A stretch of 64,000 nt of DNA, taken from NCBI GenBank assembly GCA_945882095.1, contig CAMCWF010000002.1, positions 157,772 through 221,771 on the forward strand, given 5' to 3'. This DNA is from Chryseobacterium gleum (lineage in GTDB: Bacteria; Bacteroidota; Bacteroidia; Flavobacteriales_D; Crocinitomicaceae). A program made the position numbers and the translations under genes. Position 1 is the first letter of the stretch, and the number at the start of each line of letters is the position of its first letter. Under the pieces are notes generated by a model. That model saw nothing but the letters and a program-made list of their open reading frames with translations, had not been told where the DNA came from and ran no database searches. Shown here piece after piece: positions 8,685 through 15,957 of this stretch.

Positions 8685-10985
8685 TTATTTAAGGATGATG
8701 AATTCTGTCCTTCTGTTTTGTAAATGATCTTGTTCAGTGCAACTTACGCCGTCTCCACAAGGTTTTAGCAATTCGCTCTCACCAAATCCTTTGCTCGTCA
8801 CACGATTGGGATTCACAATGTTTGCTTGGATGTACTCTCTAGCTACTTTGGCGCGCATGTCAGAAAGCCATTGGTTGTAGATGGCAGGTCCACGGCTGTC
8901 GGTATGTGAACGAATTTCAATTTTCAGGTTTGGATTGTCGTTCATGATCTTGATTGCTTCCTTCAATTTGTTTTTAGAGTAATCTGTCAAAAACGATTTG
9001 TCAAATTGGTAATTCACAAAGTAGGGCCCTAGAATTCCTTTGGAGGTAGCGTCCAATTGGAAGTTCACCGTAACCACAGAGTCTGCGAGGAGTAAACGAT
9101 CAACATTTGTGGTGACTGCTAAATAGCCTTCTGCCTCTGCGCGAATGGTACCCGAAATTTTTGAATCGAACGCATATTCAGAAATCATTTCGGAGTTGTA
9201 AACGCCATTTTCTTTAGCATTTTTCGCGTCGTTTTTACCGTCAATTAAGAGTTTAATGGAGGAATTGGCAATCGGCGCACCTGTATTAATGTCAGTAACA
9301 ACCCCTCTAATTTCATAGGTTGGGAAAGGAACAATTTTGTTTTCGTCTTCAAGGATGAGCACTCTTTTGGTTATTACCTCGAAAGCACCATCACAACTTG
9401 TTTTGAAAGTATTTCGATATGGATTTTTTGTAAGGGCACCATAGTAATATGTTAATTCGTATTCTTTGCACTTTTCAAGGGAGGCCATAAAGACACCATC
9501 GCGTATTCTTGGGGTAAGTAGGTTTTCAGAGGTCGTTGCGCAATCCAAACATTTAAGTGTCATGTAAGATTGTTCAGGTAGTTGAAAGTTTTTCAAACTG
9601 ATGATTCTTCCGTCCAACAATGACATTCCTGAGGGTGTTTCGTTTATTTCTGCAGAAAAAATATCGTTCATTCCAGTACTGCCTATGCGGTTTGAGCTGA
9701 TGAATCCTTCTTTGCCATTTGCAGTCATGCTGAATGCGATGTCATCTGAAAAAGAGTTGGTTGGATAACCAATGTTTTGAGGTTTTGACCACATTCCGTT
9801 TTCGTCCTTGATGGATTTAAAAATGTCGAAACCACCGATGCTTTCTGTTGAATTACTTGCGAAGTACAAGGTTTTACCATCCAAAGAAACGTAAGGAGCT
9901 ATTTCATCGGAAACGGTATTGACCATAGAAAGGTTTTTGGCGGCAGACCAGTTTCCGTCTATGTTTTCTGACATAAAAATATCCCAACCACCTTTGCCAG
10001 TAATTGCGTTGGAAACAAAGTAGGCTGTTTTTCCGTCGGTACTTACGTTGAAGTGCATGTTAAAGGGAACTTCTTTCGATTTACCGTTGTCAACTGCAAC
10101 CTTAATGGTTTTAGGTGTATTAAATTGACCGTCTACAAATTCGCTACTCGAAAAAGCGCTTACATTCCAACTTGAATAGGTAAGTTTTCTTTCATCCATG
10201 GATAAGGTCGCTAGACGTTCATCGACTTTTGGGTCGTTCATTTGGAATAACTCCAATGAACTCCATTCGTTTCGATTGTTTTTTGTTTGTTGGTATATGT
10301 CCGCTGGTAATTCATTATACATGGGTTCGATGCTAATCTTTGATAAGTTGTCCTTGCGGTTGCGTGTGGAAGAAACCAAAAGCGATTTACCGTCACCGGA
10401 GATCATTGGGTTTATTTCATCGTAACTTGTATTTACTTCACCACCCATGGCAACAGGTGCTGGTATGATGGGGTTTTGCAATACCTTTTTTGCATTGGCA
10501 ACTTGTGCAACCCGGATTTTCGCTGGCGCAATTAAATTAGATTGTTTGTTGCTTTCTTCAATAAATTTCTGATAATATTCCAATGCCTTGTCCAAATTCC
10601 CAAGTCTATGATAGCAAATACCCATGTGGTAATAAACATCAATAGGAGCTGATTTTTCGGAGGGGGAGTAGATGTCGTAATTGATTTTAACATCTTTAGA
10701 AGCAATCAACAAGTGGTTGAGGGCTTGTTCTGGATCCATGTTCATTTCGAGCAGTATGAATCCTTTTCTATAATTGTAATTACCGTTTTTGTTGTCGTAT
10801 TTCAATAATTTGTCAGTAACCATGTTTGCGAAATGGACAAAGTTCTCTTGAAGGAACCGCGAAGATTCTCCGACCAACTTTTCTTCATTAGCATTTTCAA
10901 TCATCGTTTTCACTTCCGATTCAATCATTTGAGCACCAACGCTTAATGAGGTGAAAATAAAGGCTATAAGTATAATTTTGCTCAT
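8685..10985 (-). CDS. PorE-like outer-membrane/periplasmic protein (TPR, PD40, CRD, OmpA)
   Basis: The 766-residue product starts with a signal peptide (MSKIILIAFIFTSLSVGAQ). It then has TPR-type helices (about 70-160, with YHMGICYHRLGNLDKALEYY), WD40-like PD40 propeller blades (about 185-460, repeating DGKTLYFASNS and DGKTAYFVSNA), a carboxypeptidase-regulatory-like beta domain (about 565-640) and an OmpA peptidoglycan-binding domain (KIEIRSHTDSRG to NRRTEFIIL). This order is that described for Porphyromonas gingivalis PorE, which anchors the type IX secretion machine to peptidoglycan. Several paralogues with this layout usually occur per genome, so the specific role is unproven. It is likely co-transcribed with the E2 gene 13 nt upstream. 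Confidence 0.9.
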   Translation of the reverse strand: MSKIILIAFIFTSLSVGAQMIESEVKTMIENANEEKLVGESSRFLQENFVHFANMVTDKLLKYDNKNGNYNYRKGFILLEMNMDPEQALNHLLIASKDVKINYDIYSPSEKSAPIDVYYHMGICYHRLGNLDKALEYYQKFIEESNKQSNLIAPAKIRVAQVANAKKVLQNPIIPAPVAMGGEVNTSYDEINPMISGDGKSLLVSSTRNRKDNLSKISIEPMYNELPADIYQQTKNNRNEWSSLELFQMNDPKVDERLATLSMDERKLTYSSWNVSAFSSSEFVDGQFNTPKTIKVAVDNGKSKEVPFNMHFNVSTDGKTAYFVSNAITGKGGWDIFMSENIDGNWSAAKNLSMVNTVSDEIAPYVSLDGKTLYFASNSTESIGGFDIFKSIKDENGMWSKPQNIGYPTNSFSDDIAFSMTANGKEGFISSNRIGSTGMNDIFSAEINETPSGMSLLDGRIISLKNFQLPEQSYMTLKCLDCATTSENLLTPRIRDGVFMASLEKCKEYELTYYYGALTKNPYRNTFKTSCDGAFEVITKRVLILEDENKIVPFPTYEIRGVVTDINTGAPIANSSIKLLIDGKNDAKNAKENGVYNSEMISEYAFDSKISGTIRAEAEGYLAVTTNVDRLLLADSVVTVNFQLDATSKGILGPYFVNYQFDKSFLTDYSKNKLKEAIKIMNDNPNLKIEIRSHTDSRGPAIYNQWLSDMRAKVAREYIQANIVNPNRVTSKGFGESELLKPCGDGVSCTEQDHLQNRRTEFIILK

Positions 10986-10998
10986 GTGACTAAGTTAG

Positions 10999-12294
10999 TT
11001 AAAATTTTCGATTTACATCAAATTGCTCGAGATAATCAGCAACACGTTTTACAAATTGCCCTCCCAAAGCACCATCGACAACGCGGTGATCGTAGGAGTG
11101 AGACAGGAACATTTTTTGTCGAATTCCGATGAAATCACCTTCGGGTGTTTCCACAACCGCGGGCACTTTACGAATGGCACCCAGTGCTAAAATGGCGACT
11201 TGAGGTTGGTTGATAATGGGGGTTCCCATCACATTTCCGAAAGTACCTACATTGGTAATGGTGTAAGTCCCACCTTGAATGTCTTCAGGTTTTAGCTTAT
11301 TGTTTCGGGCATTGTTTGCCAATTCATTTACCGCTTTTGTAAGTCCTACTAGGTTCAAGCGATCGGCATTTTTAATAACCGGAACAATTAAATTCCCAGA
11401 AGGAAGGGCAGTGGCCATTCCAAGGTTAATGTCTTTCTTTTTGATGATGGTGGTGCCATTTACCGAAACGTTGATCATTGGAAAGTCAACGATGGCTTTA
11501 ACTACGGCTTCCATGAAAATAGGTGTAAAGGTGATGTTTTCACCAATTTTCGCCATGAAGTCTTTTTTCACTTTGTTTCTCCAATTTACGATGTTGGTCA
11601 CATCTGCTTCTACGAAGGAGGTAACATGTGGCGAAACGCTTTTAGACATAACCATATGCTCAGAAATAAGCTTACGCATCCGGTCCATTTCAATGATTTC
11701 GTCACCAGGACTTGGAATCACTACAGGCGCTTGAATTACGGGCTTGGCTTCTGTTTTCACAACCGGAGCGGCGATGATAGGTGCGGTCGTTTTATTTTGC
11801 AAAAATGTTAAAAGGTCTTTTTTGGTAACGCGACCTTCGGCACCTGTTCCAGTAATTTGGTCCAATTGGCTTTGCGTGATGCCCTCGCTGGCAGCTATGC
11901 TTTTCACCAAAGGAGAATAAAATCGGTCGTTCGAATGGATGGTTTCTTGAGAAATCGAATTGCCGACATGGGTTGGCACTGCATTCACAACGTTCGAAGG
12001 AACGGAGGTCGGTGTTGAATTCGTTTTTGATTCAGGGGAGGGTGCCGATTCTCCTCCAGAAGAAAGTATGGCAATAACGTCTCCCACTTTCGCCACTTGG
12101 TCTTTTTCGAACAATTGTTTGATCAAGATTCCTGATGCTTCGGAGGGAAGTTCATTGTCTACTTTGTCGGTAGCAACTTCCACCAAAGGTTCGTCTAAAG
12201 CAACGCTGTCACCCACTTGTTTCAACCAGTTTGTAATGGTTGCTTCAGTAACACTTTCTCCCATTTTGGGCAATCTGATTTCTATTTCCGCCAT
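10999..12294 (-). CDS. 2-oxoacid dehydrogenase E2 (dihydrolipoamide acyltransferase)
   Basis: I prefer the ATG at 12294 (MAEIEIRLPKMGESVTE) over the track start at 12315; it gives 431 residues. The N-terminal lipoyl domain carries the lipoylated lysine in VATDKVDNELPSE. A linker is followed by a peripheral-subunit-binding domain (YSPLVKSIAASEGI to EGRVTKKDLL), and a C-terminal catalytic domain with SHSYDHRVVDGALGG, which holds the active-site His and Asp. The DKVD lipoyl motif is typical of branched-chain 2-oxoacid dehydrogenase E2 in this phylum. No E1 gene is nearby; an E3 gene (lpdA) lies 40 kb away. A TATTTTTG box (12313-12320, minus strand) may be its own promoter. Confidence 0.94.
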   Translation of the reverse strand: MAEIEIRLPKMGESVTEATITNWLKQVGDSVALDEPLVEVATDKVDNELPSEASGILIKQLFEKDQVAKVGDVIAILSSGGESAPSPESKTNSTPTSVPSNVVNAVPTHVGNSISQETIHSNDRFYSPLVKSIAASEGITQSQLDQITGTGAEGRVTKKDLLTFLQNKTTAPIIAAPVVKTEAKPVIQAPVVIPSPGDEIIEMDRMRKLISEHMVMSKSVSPHVTSFVEADVTNIVNWRNKVKKDFMAKIGENITFTPIFMEAVVKAIVDFPMINVSVNGTTIIKKKDINLGMATALPSGNLIVPVIKNADRLNLVGLTKAVNELANNARNNKLKPEDIQGGTYTITNVGTFGNVMGTPIINQPQVAILALGAIRKVPAVVETPEGDFIGIRQKMFLSHSYDHRVVDGALGGQFVKRVADYLEQFDVNRKF

Positions 12295-12348
12295 TCCTCT
12301 TATATAATGATGCAAAAATAATAAAAAAGCCCGAATAAGAAAGGGTAT

Positions 12349-14310
12349 TTACACTTTACGGTCCAAATGTCGGAAGCCTTCTGCAATTATTTTGGCGTCT
12401 TTGAGAATGCTAAAATCTCGGGCATAGATTAAATTCAATTTGTCGGATTGGTGGCTGGTGATGTTTTCCATACCATCCAATGGGTTTAAGATGCCTTGTT
12501 TTAGCCTCGGTAATTGCGGGTCGACGTAGCCAGTGCTTTTAGCATAAAACCCTACCCAAGTCCGCTTAGACAGGATTACCGCATAAATATTCTTGTAAAA
12601 TTGCCATTTGGAACCATAAAGCCAAAGTAACACCGGACTCAAAATTAAAAGGAGAGCCCCTAAAATGAGGTCAAAAAATCTTTTGGAACGAAGGTTTTCG
12701 GGTTTTGCGAGGTTGTTGATGTTAACACGGTAGGTTTCTCCTGTGGTTTCAATGGAGTTGCTGCCAATGATAAAATCTGTATCCGGTTGGGCAATTTTGA
12801 AATCCAAGTGTGCAGCATTGATTTGGCTCATCCAAGAAATGATTTGCGCTGCATCGAGGTCCTTTGCACTGAAAATGATTTCATTGTAGTCTGAAAAATC
12901 AATTTTCTCGGGAAATTCCTCCAAATTACATTTGGCTTCGGGATAACTTTCAGTCTTGTACACCCCATGAATGTAGGCTATGGGTTTGATGTTTTGGATT
13001 AGGAGGTTTTTTAACCTTTTAAATTCCTGTTGGTCTCCTAAAATCAAGAATTTCTTTTTTGGGTTTAGCAACCATCCCATGGAATTTTTTAGCAACAAGC
13101 CTTGCAGCAGTTTGTCTGTTACCACCCAAGCAAAGTACCACGCCGCACCCGCCAAAATATAAAGTCTTGAAAACTGAAAGTCCTTCGGCATAAGCGCATA
13201 AATCACCAAGATTACCAAGGTGCCTATCACAGTTGATTTGGCAAACTTTCCGATTTTAAAAGGTGCGTCAAAAGCCCCCATGATTAAATTTACGCAGGTC
13301 CAGGTTAAAAAATAGAACGGAATGACAATGTCGTACGCAATTTCTGGAAAGGTGACATCGTGCATGCGCCAACGATGGGTCAATGCAAACAAACCCAGTA
13401 ATAAAACGCCTCCACTCCATAGGACAGGAACCACTTTTTCTAACATTCTTCTAACAAGAGCCAAAGTCGCTCTGAGGTAGATTCCCAAATAAATAGCGAA
13501 GGAAAAAAAAGCTGCGTTGTTTTGGGTAAAATGCTTTTTTGCAAAAATGATCATCGCTTTGTAAAAGACAAAGACATAATTTACCGAGCTTTTTTTCGTG
13601 CTTTCGCCTTTGTAATGAATGATGGTAGTCTCGGGAAAATACACATTTTTGTAACTACCTTTCAAGATTCTATAAGACAAATCGATGTCCTCTCCATACA
13701 TGAAAAAGGTTTCGTCCAGTAAGCCCACTTCATTCAACGTTGAAGCACGCATGCACATGAATGCTCCGCTTAGAATTTCAACTTCATTCGTTGCAAATTC
13801 ATTTAAATAAGTGAGGTGGTATTTACCGAATTTCTTTGATTTTTTAAACAAGGATGCCAAGCCAAAAATCTTATAGAAAGCAACAGCCGGTGTTGGAAGT
13901 CCTCGTTTTGATTCGGGTAAAAAATTCCCTTTTCCGTCCACCATTCGAACCCCTAATCCACCAATTTTCGGATCGGATTCCATGTGTGAAACAATTTTTT
14001 CAAATGTACTTTCTTCCACTACGGTGTCTGGATTCAATAACAAGACGTACTTGCCTTTCGCGATTCGCATGGCTTGGTTGTTTGCGCGAGAAAAACCAAC
14101 ATTCTCCTTGTTTTGAATTAAAATCACTGAGGGAAATTTTTCCAATACCATTTCATTGGAATTATCGCTGCTTCGGTTGTCAACAACAAAAACTTCTACA
14201 GAAATGCTTTGGGCACTCTTGTAAACAGCATTTAAGCATTGCTCTAAAAAGTAGGCAACGTTATAATTTACAATAATTACCGAAAGGGTTATTTCGTTTG
14301 AGGGATTCAA
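12349..14310 (-). CDS. Glycosyltransferase family 2 fused to membrane sugar-phosphotransferase-like region
   Basis: Residues ~10-250 are a GT-A family 2 domain of the rhamnosyltransferase type (LSVIIVNYNVAYFLEQCLNA, VDNRSSDNS, LLNPDTVV, FMYGEDIDLSYR). Several membrane segments follow, then a nucleotide-binding-like stretch (FLILGDQQEFKRL). The C-terminal ~130 residues start with KRFFDLILGALLLILSPVLL, the hallmark of bacterial sugar transferases (PF02397), but the usual catalytic GRP motif is not evident. It probably works in cell-surface polysaccharide assembly. The track start (TTG, 14328) overlaps ridA by 22 nt; the TTG at 14310 overlaps the ridA TGA as TTGA and is my preferred start. Confidence 0.85.
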   Translation of the reverse strand: MNPSNEITLSVIIVNYNVAYFLEQCLNAVYKSAQSISVEVFVVDNRSSDNSNEMVLEKFPSVILIQNKENVGFSRANNQAMRIAKGKYVLLLNPDTVVEESTFEKIVSHMESDPKIGGLGVRMVDGKGNFLPESKRGLPTPAVAFYKIFGLASLFKKSKKFGKYHLTYLNEFATNEVEILSGAFMCMRASTLNEVGLLDETFFMYGEDIDLSYRILKGSYKNVYFPETTIIHYKGESTKKSSVNYVFVFYKAMIIFAKKHFTQNNAAFFSFAIYLGIYLRATLALVRRMLEKVVPVLWSGGVLLLGLFALTHRWRMHDVTFPEIAYDIVIPFYFLTWTCVNLIMGAFDAPFKIGKFAKSTVIGTLVILVIYALMPKDFQFSRLYILAGAAWYFAWVVTDKLLQGLLLKNSMGWLLNPKKKFLILGDQQEFKRLKNLLIQNIKPIAYIHGVYKTESYPEAKCNLEEFPEKIDFSDYNEIIFSAKDLDAAQIISWMSQINAAHLDFKIAQPDTDFIIGSNSIETTGETYRVNINNLAKPENLRSKRFFDLILGALLLILSPVLLWLYGSKWQFYKNIYAVILSKRTWVGFYAKSTGYVDPQLPRLKQGILNPLDGMENITSHQSDKLNLIYARDFSILKDAKIIAEGFRHLDRKV

Positions 14311-14687
14311 GCTTTTATGGCAATACAAGAAATTTCTACAATGGCATCCATCGGAAGTCTACTAATTTCAATGGTTTCCCTGGCAGGAGGGGTTTCAGGA
14401 AAGTAGGTTCCATAGGCTTTGTTTACCTTTTCAAAATCGTTCAAATCTTTTAAAAAGAGGGTACATTTTACGACGTCGGCGAGGGTAAATCCGGCGGCAA
14501 GAACAAGTGATTTTAGGTTTTCCATAACCTGAATTGTTGCCAACTCTATGTCATCCTTAACCAACGATTGGGTAAGAGGATTCATTGGGATTTGACCACT
14601 TACAAACAATTGATTGCCAATGCGAATGGCCGGGGAGTATGGGCCAATGGGTTTGGGTGCATTTGGAATGCTAATGCTTTCTTTCAT
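14307..14687 (-). CDS. RidA family reactive intermediate deaminase
   Basis: This 126-residue protein matches the RidA/YjgF/TdcF family over its full length: PIGPYSPAIRIGNQLFVSGQ at the N-terminus, VKCTLFLKDLNDFEKVN in the middle and PARETIEISRLPMDAIVEI near the end. The arginine of PARETIE corresponds to the residue that binds the substrate carboxylate, so it is likely an active enamine/imine deaminase that removes 2-aminoacrylate-type intermediates. It works as a cytosolic trimer in known cases. Its stop overlaps the proposed start of the glycosyltransferase gene. Confidence 0.94.
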   Translation of the reverse strand: MKESISIPNAPKPIGPYSPAIRIGNQLFVSGQIPMNPLTQSLVKDDIELATIQVMENLKSLVLAAGFTLADVVKCTLFLKDLNDFEKVNKAYGTYFPETPPARETIEISRLPMDAIVEISCIAIKA

Positions 14688-14689
14688 GT

Positions 14690-14723
14690 TTTGTCGCTTG
14701 AATGTTTGTACTGACTACTTTTG
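14690..14723 (+). promoter_or_regulatory. Predicted Bacteroidota-type promoter of the pabA-like gene
   Basis: TTTG at 14690-14693 and TACTTTTG at 14716-14723 match the Bacteroidota primary-sigma consensus (TTTG at -33, TANNTTTG at -7) with a 22-bp spacer. The -7 element ends 24 nt before the ATG at 14748. Confidence 0.55.
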
Positions 14724-14747
14724 TAAAATTAAAAACAATTGACGCAA

Positions 14748-15320
14748 ATGCGCATTCTTGTTATAGATTTTTACGATTCCTTTGTGTTTAACTTGGTCCA
14801 TTATTTTGAGGAGCATGCGGCGGAGGTTGTGGTTTTATCAGACCTAGAAATCGAGTTGAGTCAGTTGGATTTTTTGTTGGGATTTAATGGGATTGTCCTT
14901 TCACCTGGCCCTGGATTGCCTCAAGAAACGCTTTCAATGATGCGTGTTCTTACTTTTGTAAAAGGAAAAGTACCCGTTCTAGGGGTTTGTCTCGGCATGC
15001 AAGGAATCGCCTTGGCTCTGGGTGGAAATTTGTATAACCTAAACGAAGTGCGACATGGTTTTGCTGTGAATCTCATTCAAAAACCTACATCAACCATAGG
15101 TAAAGGGATAGACTCCAATGTAAAAGTAGGACTCTACCACAGTTGGGCAGTGGAGAATTTGCCCGAAGAATGGATTGGAAGTTTGGACGAGAAAGGCGTG
15201 GTTATGTCGTTGGAATGTCCGGAATTTAAATGGTATGGCGTACAATTTCATCCCGAATCAGTTTTGACGCCTGATGGAAAAAAAATGATTAAAAACGTGA
15301 TTGAACATATTTTTACATAA
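14748..15320 (+). CDS. pabA: Aminodeoxychorismate/anthranilate synthase glutaminase subunit
   Basis: The protein is a class I glutamine amidotransferase of 190 residues from the ATG at 14748; the track start at 14739 is a TTG and less likely. It opens with MRILVIDFYDSFVFNLVHYF. The catalytic cysteine is in VLGVCLGMQGIALALGG and the His-Glu pair in QFHPES near the C-terminus; SPGPGLP forms the oxyanion region. It provides ammonia to the chorismate-amination subunit. Without trpE or pabB alongside, PabA (folate) and TrpG (tryptophan) cannot be separated; many bacteria use one protein for both. The gene has a good promoter and stands alone. Confidence 0.88.
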   Translation: MRILVIDFYDSFVFNLVHYFEEHAAEVVVLSDLEIELSQLDFLLGFNGIVLSPGPGLPQETLSMMRVLTFVKGKVPVLGVCLGMQGIALALGGNLYNLNEVRHGFAVNLIQKPTSTIGKGIDSNVKVGLYHSWAVENLPEEWIGSLDEKGVVMSLECPEFKWYGVQFHPESVLTPDGKKMIKNVIEHIFT

Positions 15321-15346
15321 CTTTAGGACTTATAAATTTTAATCCG

Positions 15347-15907
15347 ATGAAAAAATTTCTGTTAATCTTCTGCCTATTTGTCTTTTTAAACACAGGGTTT
15401 GCACAAACGAAAAAGTACCACGGGGTAACCTTTTACACGGAAACCAAAGTGGGTGATACGCCCGTTGTAATCAATGGAGCAGGGTTGCGTACGAAATACT
15501 TTATGGACATGTATGTCGTAGCCTTGTACCTTAAGAAAAAATCAACCGATGCAGTGAAGGTGATAAACGCCAACGAAGAAATGGCGATGCATATTAAAAT
15601 TACATCAAGCATGGTAACGCGTGATCGTTTTAAAGAAGCGGTTACCGAAGGATTTGCGAATGCCACCCAGGGAAAGGCAACGAAAGAGGACCAGAAAAAA
15701 TTTATGGGATACCTAAGCGAATCCTTTTCGGTGGGAGATAAAATTTATTTGGATTACATCCCTGAAAAAGGCGTGAAAGTGACCAAAAACGGCGAGTACA
15801 AAGGGTTGATCTCAGGCTTGGATTTCAAAAAAGCATTGTTCTCCATTTGGCTTGGAGGGGAACCTGCCCAGGAAAGTTTAAAGGCAGAGCTCTTAGGGAA
15901 AGATTAA
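15347..15907 (+). CDS. Periplasmic chalcone-isomerase-like domain protein
   Basis: The 186-residue product has a clear signal peptide (MKKFLLIFCLFVFLNTGFAQ). The remainder fits the chalcone isomerase-like family: VTFYTETKVGDTPVVINGAG, then a segment (MDMYVVALYLKKKS) where family members carry the strand after the first turn, and a C-terminal GLDFKKALFSIWLGGEPAQESLK. Bacterial members are not known to isomerise chalcones and probably bind fatty-acid-like ligands, so no reaction is assigned. It lies 26 nt after the pabA stop and could be read from the same promoter. Confidence 0.88.
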   Translation: MKKFLLIFCLFVFLNTGFAQTKKYHGVTFYTETKVGDTPVVINGAGLRTKYFMDMYVVALYLKKKSTDAVKVINANEEMAMHIKITSSMVTRDRFKEAVTEGFANATQGKATKEDQKKFMGYLSESFSVGDKIYLDYIPEKGVKVTKNGEYKGLISGLDFKKALFSIWLGGEPAQESLKAELLGKD

Positions 15908-15957
15908 GAAATTCCTGAACAAATTGCTAAGTTTGGTGTTTTTTTCTAAAACATTGC

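Noticed and set aside
12301-12350. Hairpin with T-rich tail between the glycosyltransferase and E2 genes
   Set aside because: Only three G-C pairs (CCC/GGG) form across a long loop; the T-rich part is better read as the E2 -7 box TATTTTTG.
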